Of a stretch of 64,000 bases of DNA, positions 44,016 to 53,653 are shown one piece after another. This stretch comes from HKST-UBA178 sp965223815. GTDB taxonomy: Bacteria; Pseudomonadota; Gammaproteobacteria; Chromatiales; Chromatiaceae. The position numbers were made by a program, and so were the translations under genes. Positions within the stretch are counted from its first letter, which is position 1. The number at the start of each line of letters is the position of its first letter. The stretch is taken from positions 1,674,001 through 1,738,000 of the forward strand of contig OZ245019.1 in the NCBI GenBank assembly GCA_965223815.1, in the 5' to 3' direction. The notes beneath the pieces were generated by a model. The model saw only the letters and a program-made list of their open reading frames with translations. It made no database searches and was not told where the DNA came from.

Positions 44016-47000
44016 ATGACTAAAGCACCCAACAAACTACCCCTGATTTATGTGGGGGTCGGCTCCTCAGCTGGGGGACTAGAGGCCAGCCGAGAACTGT
44101 TCAATACTTTGAATCCAGGGCTGCGCACAACCTTTATCGTGGCGCAGCATCTATCGCCCAGTCACGCGAGTATGCTGGTTGACCTCATCAGACGGGAATG
44201 CAAGCTCACTGTAGAAGACGCAGTGGATGGACAGAGACCTGCGTCCAACCACGTCTATATCACTCCGCCAAATCGGGATATCGAACTGAAAGATGGGTGC
44301 ATCCGTCTCTCCGAGGCTCGTTCCGGCCCAATGCCGAAGCCGGACATCAATCGTTTTTTTCGGTCGCTAGCAGCGGACTGCGGGACCAATTGTGTAGGCA
44401 TAATTCTTTCGGGCACAGGTACCGATGGTGCGGCTGGGATGATCGAGATCAAGTCGGCTGGTGGCATCACGATTGCTCAGGATCCAAAGAGCGCAAAGTA
44501 CGACGGTATGCCCCTCTCGGCGATTCATGCTGATGCGGCAGATCTTATCCGAGCACCCGCGGGGATTGCGGAAACCATCGCCAATTTCGATCAGAACAAG
44601 CTTTCCGTTACCGATCTGGGGTCGGTGGTCAATGCAGACACATACGGTGCCATCATCGATATGGTATTACGTGAAACGGGTGTAAATCTTCAGCATTATA
44701 AGAAGAACAGTATTCAACGTCGAATTCGGCGGCGAATGTCGATCTGCAATCGCTTGACGATGGATAACTATCTTGAGCTGCTGCAGGGAGACAGCAAGGA
44801 AATACACAATCTGGCGAGGGACGCCTTTATCGGTGTAACCGGATTTTTTCGTGATCCCGATGCTTTCAAGGCGTTGAGTGAGCAGATCGCGAACCATTTA
44901 AAGTACGTCGACTCCCGTGAAGAAATGCGAGTCTGGGTACCTGGCTGTGCCACAGGTGAGGAGGCGTACACAATTGCGATTTTGATCGAAGAGCACCTTC
45001 GTACAAGCGGCCAATACTTGGAATACCGTGTGTTTGCAACCGACATCGGAGTCGAGCCTCTGGCTCATGCCAGGTTGGGCAGATACAACATCGATGCATT
45101 GAGCGGGGTGGACCCGAAAATCATTGAGCGTTATTTTGAAGAGGCGGCTAATGGCTATACGGTAAACCGCAGGGTACGCGACCATGTGGTTTATTCTACC
45201 CACGATCTTATACGCGACGCACCCTTTTCCAAACTCGATTTGATCAGCTGTCGAAATGTAATGATTTACTTCGACAACGAGCTACAACGCCAGGTGTTCG
45301 ATACCTTTCACTATGCATTGAAGCGTAATGGCCTGTTGATGCTCGGCATGTCAGAAAGCAACGCACAGGCAGAGAGCTCATTCGAGGTAGCATCGGCGAA
45401 ATACCGTATTTATCGCAAGCAAGAGATGCCAGGACACCGGGCTCGGCTACCGCAGTTACTACCCGATTTGTCCCGGCATGCCGTCCGTCCTCCGGACAAC
45501 GATCGGCCATTGCTGGAGGCTGTCGATGAACGTGTGAATCGCGTGCTGGCCAAAAGATTTGCGCCAGCCAGTACTGTAGTCAACCAGCACAATGAAATCA
45601 TGTACAGCTATGGTGACCTGAGTGAACTGATTTCAGTACGCTCCGGCCCCGCCTCGCTCGATATTCTTACAATGGTTCATGATGCATTGCGCTCCACGCT
45701 ACGCGCGTTGCTCTACAAAGTCCGCCGGGAAGCAGTTACCTCCACCGATAGATATGAGCAGGTAGTCATCCCGTTGCAGGATGAGAAGAGTCAAAGATTG
45801 CTTGTCGCACCGTTTGATCCGAATAGGCCGGGATGGCTACTGATTGCTTTCCAGAGCATCGGCCGCAGCCTGGGGTCGGACCATGATCCATCGCTCAATG
45901 AAGGTGATGATGACAATCAGTTGAGGATTGCACTCGAGCACGAATTATTCTCTACTCGTGAAAGCCTACAGACGGTTGTCGAGGAACTGGAAACCACAAA
46001 TGAAGAGTTGCAGGCTGCGAACGAAGAGCTGCAATCCTCCAACGAAGAGTTCCAGTCCACCAATGAAGAACTGCAAACGACCAATGAGGAGCTGCAATCT
46101 TCCAATGAAGAGTTGCTAACCCTGAATGACGAACTTCAAGAGAAGACTCGCCAATACGAACGGCTGGCGAATCAGTTGAAGAATATTCTGAACAGTGTAG
46201 ACACACCACTTTTGGTCGTGGATAACAATTTACGGACAACTCGCTTTACATCGACGATAGACATTCTTATTCCGCTGCAGGAGATACGGCTTCAGGACTA
46301 CATTACGGCATTGCCATGGCGGCATGAAATCGAGGGTTTGCGTGAGGCGATCAGTGAGGTTATCGATTCTCACAAAGCTCACCGTAATGTGGTCCGTTTG
46401 GGGAAGTACGTTTGGCAGGTTCATATTTCTCCATTCATAGATGAATCGAATCTAGTTAATGGCGCGGTGCTGGTTTTTACGGATACGACGGAGCTGTACG
46501 AGTCTCAGGAACGTTTTCGCCAGGAAAAAGAGCGCGCGCAGATTACCCTGGAGTCAATTGGCGATGGTGTGATCCGGGTCGATGTCAGGGGGGATATCGA
46601 ATATATCAATCCAGTTGCGTCAGCAATGTTGGGTTGGGGTTCTGGCGATGCTGTTGGTCAGCAACTCGATTTGGTTTTCCCAATAGAGACGCGTAAAAAT
46701 GAACCTTTGGGTAACATAGCCAGGGCGCTGATTGACTCGGGTGAGCAGAATGATCATCTGGAAGGCGACTGTGTTTTGCGATGCGATTCGGGACGTGAGT
46801 TATATATCGAATACACCGTCGGTGTTACTACAGACCGGGGCGGCAATGCCAACGGCGCGGTTGTCGCGTTCCGCGATATGACGGACGAGCAAGAGACGTT
46901 GCGCCGAATGTCCTGGATGTCGAGTCATGATGATCTAACAGGTGCCGTAAATCGCCGGGAAATGGAAAAGCGCCTCTCCACTGCATTGAATGCCATTCAA

Positions 47001-48206
47001 CAGGGCCGTCGGCGTGAGGCCACCTTTTTATATCTCGATTTAGACCAGTTCAAGGTCGTGAACGATACTTGCGGCCACCTCGCGGGCGATGAGTTGCTGA
47101 AGAATATTACACGCGTCTTGCGGCAACATACACGCCATCGCGATACCCTGGGACGACTAGGGGGTGACGAGTTTGGCGTTTTGTTGGAGGGTTGCCTGCT
47201 AGCTGAAGCTGAAATGGTTGCGGAGAAAATTCGTACCGCGGTTGATGCGTTTCGCTTTCGGTGGAAAGACAAGGTGTTTCGTCTCGGTATATCGATCGGG
47301 ATTGTTGGGCTGACACCGGATTCTGGTCAAATATCGGACTTGCTATCGAATGCCGATAGTGCCTGTTACGCTGCCAAAGCACGTGGCCGTAACCGTATCC
47401 AAATCCACTCGCCCGACGACGAGGAACTGACCCAACAGCGCGCCGATCTCCATTGGGTCTCCGAAATCAGCGATGCCATGGAACATGATCGTCTGCGCCT
47501 CTTCATGCAGGAAATACGTACATTGGGTGAAGATCAATCGTCACACTGGGAGGTCCTGCTAAGAATGTTCAACCGCAAGGGTAAATTGCTTCTACCCGGA
47601 AGCTTTTTGCCTGCGGCGGAGCGTTATGGATTGATCCAGCGTTTGGATGAATGGGTCATTGATTCTTTGTTTGCAACCTTGCACGAGTATCGGCCCACCA
47701 ATGGAGGCACTTCCCATCCCAGTGTCAACGTTAATATTTCGGGCGCCTCGTTTACCGACGCACGCATCGCCGATCATGTCCATGATTGTCTGGAAAAGTA
47801 TGCTGTCGACCCCAATAGGGTGGCATTCGAAATAACCGAGACGATGGCGATATCGAATCTGGTAACTGCCAAGGCGTTTATTTCCCGAATAAAGAAATTG
47901 GGTTGCAAAATCGCGCTTGACGACTTTGGTTCCGGCATGAGTTCACTCAATTATCTGAAGGAGCTCGATCTGGATTATGTGAAAATCGACGGTAGTTTCA
48001 TTCAGGATATTGAAACCAACCCACTTAGCCAAACTATCGTTAAAGCAATCGTGGAAATAGCCAAGCAACTCGGAATCAAGACCGTGGCGGAGTATGCATC
48101 AACCGAGCATATCGTGACGAAATTACGGGAGTTGGAAATCTGTTGTGTTCAGGGCCATGCAGTTAGCGCGCCCATTCCAATGGAAACCTTCCTAGATAGA
48201 ACCTAG
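44016..48206 (+). CDS. CheB-CheR-PAS-GGDEF-EAL multidomain signalling protein
   Basis: About 1396 aa. Order: CheB methylesterase (about 8-195; GSSAGGLEA with the Ser, AQHLSPSHAS with the His, LSGTGTDGAAG with the Asp); CheR methyltransferase (about 205-460; SAM site VWVPGCATGEEAYTIA and RNVMIYF); a coiled coil with seven heptads (about 660-712); two PAS-like sensor regions; GGDEF (LGRLGGDEFGVLLEG with I-site RHRD five residues upstream); EAL (motif changed to EVL in WEVLLRMF, with NVNIS, EITETMAI, ALDDFGSGMSS and VKIDGSFI conserved). It thus joins receptor methylation chemistry to c-di-GMP synthesis and breakdown. No receiver domain precedes CheB. ATG 44016 is chosen; TTG at 44010 is possible. 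Confidence 0.9.
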   Translation: MTKAPNKLPLIYVGVGSSAGGLEASRELFNTLNPGLRTTFIVAQHLSPSHASMLVDLIRRECKLTVEDAVDGQRPASNHVYITPPNRDIELKDGCIRLSEARSGPMPKPDINRFFRSLAADCGTNCVGIILSGTGTDGAAGMIEIKSAGGITIAQDPKSAKYDGMPLSAIHADAADLIRAPAGIAETIANFDQNKLSVTDLGSVVNADTYGAIIDMVLRETGVNLQHYKKNSIQRRIRRRMSICNRLTMDNYLELLQGDSKEIHNLARDAFIGVTGFFRDPDAFKALSEQIANHLKYVDSREEMRVWVPGCATGEEAYTIAILIEEHLRTSGQYLEYRVFATDIGVEPLAHARLGRYNIDALSGVDPKIIERYFEEAANGYTVNRRVRDHVVYSTHDLIRDAPFSKLDLISCRNVMIYFDNELQRQVFDTFHYALKRNGLLMLGMSESNAQAESSFEVASAKYRIYRKQEMPGHRARLPQLLPDLSRHAVRPPDNDRPLLEAVDERVNRVLAKRFAPASTVVNQHNEIMYSYGDLSELISVRSGPASLDILTMVHDALRSTLRALLYKVRREAVTSTDRYEQVVIPLQDEKSQRLLVAPFDPNRPGWLLIAFQSIGRSLGSDHDPSLNEGDDDNQLRIALEHELFSTRESLQTVVEELETTNEELQAANEELQSSNEEFQSTNEELQTTNEELQSSNEELLTLNDELQEKTRQYERLANQLKNILNSVDTPLLVVDNNLRTTRFTSTIDILIPLQEIRLQDYITALPWRHEIEGLREAISEVIDSHKAHRNVVRLGKYVWQVHISPFIDESNLVNGAVLVFTDTTELYESQERFRQEKERAQITLESIGDGVIRVDVRGDIEYINPVASAMLGWGSGDAVGQQLDLVFPIETRKNEPLGNIARALIDSGEQNDHLEGDCVLRCDSGRELYIEYTVGVTTDRGGNANGAVVAFRDMTDEQETLRRMSWMSSHDDLTGAVNRREMEKRLSTALNAIQQGRRREATFLYLDLDQFKVVNDTCGHLAGDELLKNITRVLRQHTRHRDTLGRLGGDEFGVLLEGCLLAEAEMVAEKIRTAVDAFRFRWKDKVFRLGISIGIVGLTPDSGQISDLLSNADSACYAAKARGRNRIQIHSPDDEELTQQRADLHWVSEISDAMEHDRLRLFMQEIRTLGEDQSSHWEVLLRMFNRKGKLLLPGSFLPAAERYGLIQRLDEWVIDSLFATLHEYRPTNGGTSHPSVNVNISGASFTDARIADHVHDCLEKYAVDPNRVAFEITETMAISNLVTAKAFISRIKKLGCKIALDDFGSGMSSLNYLKELDLDYVKIDGSFIQDIETNPLSQTIVKAIVEIAKQLGIKTVAEYASTEHIVTKLRELEICCVQGHAVSAPIPMETFLDRT
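45996..46142 (+). repeat. seven tandem 21-bp (heptad) repeats in the coiled coil of the CheB-CheR protein
   Basis: Seven consecutive 7-residue units of the form (T/S/A)-N-E-E-L-Q-(S/T/A), beginning TNEELQA and ending LNDELQE, encoded by imperfect 21-bp repeats. They make a regular coiled coil linking CheR to the PAS/GGDEF part. Confidence 0.9.
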
Positions 48207-48554
48207 AAGCATTCCGTGGTTTCTTGTCAGACGGCCTTTTGGTAGTCGGCGGCTCCACCCGCAAACTGCGAGGAGCGCTTGAGCATCATCAAGGGTGCAG
48301 AGAACGCAACGGCCCGCGGGCAGGGTAGTGACTGTAAGTATCTGAACCGCCGAGTGTACCCAACCAGTGGACGTCTGCTGCCAAAGCACCCGGGTAACTA
48401 TCGAGTTAGTTGTTCTCGTTGATTGAACCCTTTGGCGTACCCCTCGCCAATATTACCTTCGAAAATTTTACCAACAGAGTATTGGAATGAGTGGTTGAGG
48501 ATTATCTTCACTGGGTGGGTTCTGCCGCGTATCTCTTGGTATTATTATACGCGT
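48207..48554. other. intergenic region upstream of ptsP
   Basis: About 350 bp. The ptsP frame is open back to 48423, but the 44 extra residues lack domain similarity, so this stretch is taken as promoter and leader. No clear terminator follows the CheB-CheR gene. Confidence 0.4.
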
Positions 48555-50861
48555 ATGGCCCCAAAAAAATCTCAGCGTACCGAAAAACGCCACTCACTCT
48601 TGCAACTGCAGAGTATTGTTCAGGAAGTCAGTCGCATCTCTGACTTGTCGGAAGCCTCGAGGATTCTTGTTACCCGGGTCAGGGAGGCAATGCGGACCGA
48701 TGCCTGTTCTGTTTACCTTAGAGATCCTCACGATAAATCAATGGTTTTGTTTGCCACCGATGGTTTGAATCCGGCGGCTGTTGGAGGGGTGCGCCTTACA
48801 GCGGGGGAGGGACTGGTGGGGCTGGTGGCAATGAGCGGTGAAACCATCAATGTCCACAATGCCTACCGGCACTCTCATTTTAAGTTGATCTCAGGATTTG
48901 GAGAGGAGCGGCATCGGGGTTTTCTCGGAGTGCCGATACTGCTGCGAGGAGAGACACTGGGTGTCATTGTGGTGCAACAGCTTAATGCCCGTCGATATCG
49001 TGATACTGACGCCGCATTCCTGATAACTATCGCTGTACAGTTGGCTGGAGTGATAGCCCTTGCGCAAGCCAGCAGCAGTATTGATCTCGATTCTAAGGTA
49101 GGGAAGAGGCTGGAAGTTCACTTGGATGCGGTTGCAGGCGCTCCCGGTGTGGCGGTTGGTGTGGGCACTGTGGTCTATTCTGCAGCTGACCTCGATACTA
49201 TTCCAGATCGATTCCCCGAGGACAAAAAGGCGGAGGAAAACGCCTTTCTCTCTGCTATCGATAAGGTTACTCAGAAGCTGCGTGAGCTGCAGACAGATCT
49301 GGGTGCAACGCTTCCCCCAGGGGATCAGGCGTTATTCGATGCGCTGGCAATGATGGTATCGAGCCAGGAATTGGTTGATGCCACTCTGTCACGGATTCAT
49401 GGGGGTAATTGGGCACCAGGTGCCTTAAGGGCAACCATTGACGAGTACGTTAACAGATTTGCGGAGATGAATGACCCCTACTTGAAAGAGCGGGGCAGAG
49501 ATATAAGAGACCTCGGCCGGCGGATTCTCGAACAGCTTCTGTCGCCTGACGTTCAGCAGCGACAATGGCCGGAAAATTCAATTTTGATAGGAGAGGAATT
49601 AGGACCGATCGATCTCGTCAAGATACCCTTCGACAGATTAGTGGGGATTGTCTCTGGTCATGGCTCGGTGCTTTCTCACCTGTCTATATTAGCCAGAGCT
49701 ATGGGTATCCCGGCGATCGTTGGTACTGCAGGCATCGTCTCTATCACGGAGCTAGAAGGCAAGCAACTTATCATTGATGGATATCAGGGCAGACTATATG
49801 TCAGTCCGGGTATAGCCCTGCGTAAGGAATACTCGCGCCTGCTCGAGGAAGAGAAGGCGTTATCGAGGCAGCTGGACAATCTCCGGGATTTGCCCGCGGA
49901 AACCACGGATGGAGTTCGTGTCTCGCTGTTCGCCAATGCTGGAATTGCCACCGATCTGAGCCACTCACTGGCAGTCGGATCCGAAGGTATCGGCCTCTAC
50001 AGAACAGAGGTACCCTTCATGCTGTGTGAACAGTTTCCGGGAGAGGATGAACAGCAATCCATTTATCGCCATATATTGCAAACCTTTGCACCCAGGCCGG
50101 TTACCTTGCGCACGCTTGACATTGGAGGGGATAAAACACTGCCCTATTTCCCCGTCGATGAGCCGAACCCAGTACTGGGCTGGCGAGGTATTCGTTTTGC
50201 CCTGGATACCCCTGTGATACTGACCACACAACTGCGCGCCATGATGCGGGCGTCGGTAGGATTGAATAATCTCAGAATTCTGGTGCCAATGATCAGCAGT
50301 GTCGAGGAGGCGGAGGAGGTAGGCCTGTTGATTCAGCAAACTTGGCGGCAGATGGTGGCGGAGGGTGAAGCAGTAAAATGTCCGCTATGGGGAGTCATGA
50401 TAGAGGTTCCCGCGGCGGTTCTCCAAGCCGATGCGTTGACTCGTATCAGTGATTTTGTATCCATAGGCACCAATGACCTGACTCAGTTTCTGCTTGCGGT
50501 GGATCGCAGCAATGAGCGGGTTGGGGGTCGATTCGATTCACTGCATCCAGCGGTTATCAAGGCATTGGAGCAGGTTGTTCTGGCAGGTAAGCAAAGCGAT
50601 ACGCCTGTCAGTGTCTGCGGCCAGGCCGCGGGTGATCCTGCCATGGCGTTGCTGATGCTGGGTATGGGTATTCGAAATCTCAGCGTCAGTGCAAGTGATT
50701 TGCCCCGTGTCAAGGCGGTTATTCGCGCCTTTTCCTTTGAGCGGGCGCAAAAGTTGCTCAAGGATGTACGAAACCTGGAGAAAGCAGGGATGATCAGAGA
50801 TCACTTGGCGCGTGCACTAGCTGAATCTGGACTGGCCGGATTGCTGAGAGCAGGAAATTGA
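48555..50861 (+). CDS. ptsP: PTS-Ntr enzyme I (phosphoenolpyruvate-protein phosphotransferase PtsP)
   Basis: 768-aa nitrogen-PTS enzyme I. It has an N-terminal GAF domain (about 15-160; RTDACSVYLRDP and VRLTAGEGLVGLVA), then the EI region: swivel domain with active-site His in SGHGSVLSHLSILARAMGIPAIVG, and the PEP-binding barrel with SEGIGLYRTEVPFM, GIRFALDT, and SIGTNDLTQFLLAVDRSN then GQAAGDPAMALLMLGMG. It transfers phosphate from PEP to NPr and on to PtsN, linking nitrogen and potassium state to regulation. The start MAPKKSQRTEKR at 48555 agrees with relatives; there is no strong ribosome site. Confidence 0.92.
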   Translation: MAPKKSQRTEKRHSLLQLQSIVQEVSRISDLSEASRILVTRVREAMRTDACSVYLRDPHDKSMVLFATDGLNPAAVGGVRLTAGEGLVGLVAMSGETINVHNAYRHSHFKLISGFGEERHRGFLGVPILLRGETLGVIVVQQLNARRYRDTDAAFLITIAVQLAGVIALAQASSSIDLDSKVGKRLEVHLDAVAGAPGVAVGVGTVVYSAADLDTIPDRFPEDKKAEENAFLSAIDKVTQKLRELQTDLGATLPPGDQALFDALAMMVSSQELVDATLSRIHGGNWAPGALRATIDEYVNRFAEMNDPYLKERGRDIRDLGRRILEQLLSPDVQQRQWPENSILIGEELGPIDLVKIPFDRLVGIVSGHGSVLSHLSILARAMGIPAIVGTAGIVSITELEGKQLIIDGYQGRLYVSPGIALRKEYSRLLEEEKALSRQLDNLRDLPAETTDGVRVSLFANAGIATDLSHSLAVGSEGIGLYRTEVPFMLCEQFPGEDEQQSIYRHILQTFAPRPVTLRTLDIGGDKTLPYFPVDEPNPVLGWRGIRFALDTPVILTTQLRAMMRASVGLNNLRILVPMISSVEEAEEVGLLIQQTWRQMVAEGEAVKCPLWGVMIEVPAAVLQADALTRISDFVSIGTNDLTQFLLAVDRSNERVGGRFDSLHPAVIKALEQVVLAGKQSDTPVSVCGQAAGDPAMALLMLGMGIRNLSVSASDLPRVKAVIRAFSFERAQKLLKDVRNLEKAGMIRDHLARALAESGLAGLLRAGN

Positions 50862-51034
50862 TGGTCGATTCCAGGCCGAGTTGGATAATTCGATAAGATA
50901 AATACTTGCATTTCTTGTGTAAGGCGGCAGTTGGATAGTCGCAGCTCTACAGCTTGTTGAATCTGATTCTGCTAACAGTATTACGAATAGGTTACCCTCG
51001 TCTTAGAGGATGGCTCGGTTCCCCCGAAGCTCAA

Positions 51035-52096
51035 CTAGTTAATGGGGTGTTCGGAAGGTGGTAGTTCATCGGTTTCCGGACTAAGCTCCGATTGAAACTG
51101 CTCAACTGTATCGGCAGCGGTTAAAGGTTCGCCGAAGCGTGCAATATGGTAGAGCGCCTCACCTTCGTTCACCAGGGGAAAGTTGACCTTCCCAATAATA
51201 ACGCCAGCCGCGTTAGCCAGTACCGGTTCTTCGTTCTCTCCATAGGGATCGGCGATAAAGCCCAACAGGTCGTTCTTTTTTACTCGTGCACCCATCGGCT
51301 GCACCGCCCTAAGTACACCGCTCTGGGGGGCGCGCACCCAGGTGCTTGAACTGGCTACTACAGGTTTGGGCTTTCTACTGGAGGCCGATCTTCTGGATCG
51401 ACGAAGCATGTCGAGATCGCGCATCACACCGATAATACCGTTGACTCCCGCGCGTATTGCAACTTCATCGAAACGCAAGGCTTCTCCCCCCTCGTAAATG
51501 ATCACCGGTATGCCTCGGTCGCGTGCGGCTTCTCTCAGCGAACCATCCCGTAAGTCGGAATTCAGGATCACAGGTGCACCAAAAGCCCCGGCCATACGAT
51601 CGACGGCATCCCCTTTTTCGAAAGAGCCTCGAATCTGGGGAAGATTCTCCCTATGAACGGCTCCGGTATGCAGGTCGATTCCATGTGTTGAGTTATCTAC
51701 GATCTCGCTCATGAAGCTGTAGGCGAGTCGCGCGGCAAGCGAGCCCTGAACAGAACCAGGAAAGGTGCGATTGAGGTCTCTGCGGTCCGGTAAATACCGG
51801 CTTTGCCTGACGAATCCGTAGACATTTACCACGGGCACCGTAATCAGGGTACCTTTAAGCTTGGAGATGGATGGCGAGCGGACCAGGCGGCGTATTATCT
51901 CGATTCCATTGATTTCGTCGCCATGGATTGCAGCACTCACAAAGAGTCTGGGGCCGTCTTGCTTTCCCCTGATCACATTTACAGAGAGTACGACCGGGCT
52001 GTGGGTATATAGCAGCGGCAAGCTGACATCAACGGTTTTTCGCGTCCCTGGCGGGATAGACTCTCCGCCGATGATCAGTTCGGATGGCCGCGACAT
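51035..52096 (-). CDS. succinylglutamate desuccinylase/aspartoacylase family deacylase
   Basis: 353-aa zinc deacylase of the AstE/AspA family. Zinc-site motif: AAIHGDEINGIEI (His, Glu), NVYGFVRQSRYLPDRRDLNRTFPG (seen as LPDRRDLNRTFPG), IDLHTGAVHREN (His). The C-terminal lobe contains AGVIIGKVNFPLVNEGEALYH. The start MSRPSELIIG at 52096 is preferred for its strong GGGGAAGGGG ribosome site and 1-bp spacing from rimK; an upstream in-frame GTG-type start overlaps rimK. Such deacylases travel with RimK ligases, where they may trim or modify the peptides RimK makes (inference from context). Confidence 0.85.
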   Translation of the reverse strand: MSRPSELIIGGESIPPGTRKTVDVSLPLLYTHSPVVLSVNVIRGKQDGPRLFVSAAIHGDEINGIEIIRRLVRSPSISKLKGTLITVPVVNVYGFVRQSRYLPDRRDLNRTFPGSVQGSLAARLAYSFMSEIVDNSTHGIDLHTGAVHRENLPQIRGSFEKGDAVDRMAGAFGAPVILNSDLRDGSLREAARDRGIPVIIYEGGEALRFDEVAIRAGVNGIIGVMRDLDMLRRSRRSASSRKPKPVVASSSTWVRAPQSGVLRAVQPMGARVKKNDLLGFIADPYGENEEPVLANAAGVIIGKVNFPLVNEGEALYHIARFGEPLTAADTVEQFQSELSPETDELPPSEHPIN

Positions 52097-52097
52097 C

Positions 52098-53003
52098 TCA
52101 ACCCCTTCCCCGAGTTCGGGTATTGCCCCCCGGCGCATTCTTTTCGATGAATCCTATGATCATGCCCGCGACGTCCTTCCCGGTGGCAACCTCTATACCT
52201 TCGAGCCCTGGTGAGGAGTTTACTTCCATGACAACAGGGCCATGATTGGAGCGTAAAATATCTACACCGGCCACGTTTAGTCCCATGGTGCGGGCTGCGC
52301 GCACTGCCGTCGAGCGCTCCTCAGGGGTAATACGTATCAGGGATGCGGAGCCGCCGCGATGCAAGTTTGACCTGAATTCTCCCGCTTTCGCCTGCCGTTT
52401 CATCGCTGCCACTACTCTGTCGCCAATGACGAAACAGCGGATATCCGCGCCGCCTGCCTCTTTGATGTACTCCTGCACAAGAATGTTTGCTTTCAGGCCC
52501 ATGAATGCCTCTATCACGCTCTCCGCCGCCTTTCTGGTTTCAGCCAATACCACTCCTATCCCTTGCGTGCCTTCCAGCAGCTTGATAACCAAAGGCGCAC
52601 CGCCGACCATTTTTATCAGGTCGTCGATGTCATCGGGTGCATGGGCAAATCCGGTAACCGGCATTCCGATGCCTTTGCGCGACAATAGTTGCAGAGACCT
52701 GAGCTTGTCTCTGGATCGGGTGATCGCAACAGATTCATTGATCGGATAGACACCCAGCATTTCAAATTGGCGAAGTACTGCGGTTCCATAGAATGTTACC
52801 GAGGAGCCGATACGAGGAATAACAGCGTCAAAGCCTATCAATTCAGCGCCCTTGTAATGAATAGCCGGCCGATGGGAGGCGATATTCATGTAACAACGAA
52901 GCACATCCACAACTTGAGTCTGGTGGCCTTTCTCCGCTGCTGACTCGACCAGTCTCCTGGTGGAATAGAGGCGTGGGTTACGTGAAAGTATGGCAATTTT
53001 CAT
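52098..53003 (-). CDS. rimK: RimK-family alpha-L-glutamate ligase
   Basis: 301-aa ATP-grasp ligase that adds glutamate residues to ribosomal protein S6 C-terminus or makes poly-alpha-glutamate. It starts MKIAILSRNPRLYSTRRLVE, has DAVIPRIGSSVTFYGTAVLRQFE, the grasp loop LLEGTQGIGVVLAE, QEYIKEAGGADIRCFVIGD and the metal site VMEVNSSPGLEGIE. These are all RimK signatures. Second gene of a rimB-rimK-deacylase set. Confidence 0.92.
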   Translation of the reverse strand: MKIAILSRNPRLYSTRRLVESAAEKGHQTQVVDVLRCYMNIASHRPAIHYKGAELIGFDAVIPRIGSSVTFYGTAVLRQFEMLGVYPINESVAITRSRDKLRSLQLLSRKGIGMPVTGFAHAPDDIDDLIKMVGGAPLVIKLLEGTQGIGVVLAETRKAAESVIEAFMGLKANILVQEYIKEAGGADIRCFVIGDRVVAAMKRQAKAGEFRSNLHRGGSASLIRITPEERSTAVRAARTMGLNVAGVDILRSNHGPVVMEVNSSPGLEGIEVATGKDVAGMIIGFIEKNAPGGNTRTRGRG

Positions 53004-53024
53004 TGATTTTTCCGGATTAGAAAA

Positions 53025-53543
53025 CTAGTTGTATTCAGCGTATAGCTTTGCCAAGTTTGGTCTTTTCCCCATGACATAGGAGGCATTCGGTTCAACGATT
53101 ACTCTGTCTTTCATTGCAGTGCGGCCGAGCAGCATACGGAAAAGCATGGAATCTCTGTTGGTGAGGGTGATTTCGATCGGCCATTCATTCTCAGCCAGCC
53201 TCATGGTGGTTTCAATGACATATCGTTTTTCCCGGTGGCCACCGGAATCACTCACTATCCGCTGATCCAGGAGGAGGGCAGTGGAGGTCAGAACGATGTC
53301 GGATCGCCGTTGCAGTGGGTGTATCCAAAAGCGCACATACTTTTTTCCGTTCCTCTGAAAAAGCTCCGAGTGTGCAGTATGCAAAGCGGAGGTACGCGCC
53401 CCGGTGTCGACTTTGGCCTTGATCGCCGGGATACCCAGGTCCGGCAGTGACAACCATTCGCGCCAACCTGCGGTCAATTTATCAGCCCTGGGAACCTCTG
53501 CCCTTCCCCTGTCATCGGGCTGCGGCTTTGACGGCGGTGACAT
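53025..53543 (-). CDS. rimB: RimB-type retropepsin-like protease (ATP-dependent zinc protease family)
   Basis: 172-aa protein with a retropepsin-like domain beginning GWREWLSLPDLGIPAIKAKVDTGARTSALH. The DTGA motif in VDTGARTSALH is the single catalytic Asp of the fold. Later blocks LGRTAMKDRVIVEP and SYVMGKRP are typical. In bacteria with rimK, RimB cleaves poly-glutamate chains added by RimK, so the two form a modification/removal pair. 21 bp upstream of rimK, same strand. Confidence 0.9.
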   Translation of the reverse strand: MSPPSKPQPDDRGRAEVPRADKLTAGWREWLSLPDLGIPAIKAKVDTGARTSALHTAHSELFQRNGKKYVRFWIHPLQRRSDIVLTSTALLLDQRIVSDSGGHREKRYVIETTMRLAENEWPIEITLTNRDSMLFRMLLGRTAMKDRVIVEPNASYVMGKRPNLAKLYAEYN

Positions 53544-53653
53544 GGAGTGCTCTCCAGCGTGAACTTGCTATCAGATTATCCACCTAAATGGGTTCTGGGA
53601 ACAGTGGGTTTGGGGGCGGTGTTTCCGATGTTCCACTAAGCGCACGCAGGCTT

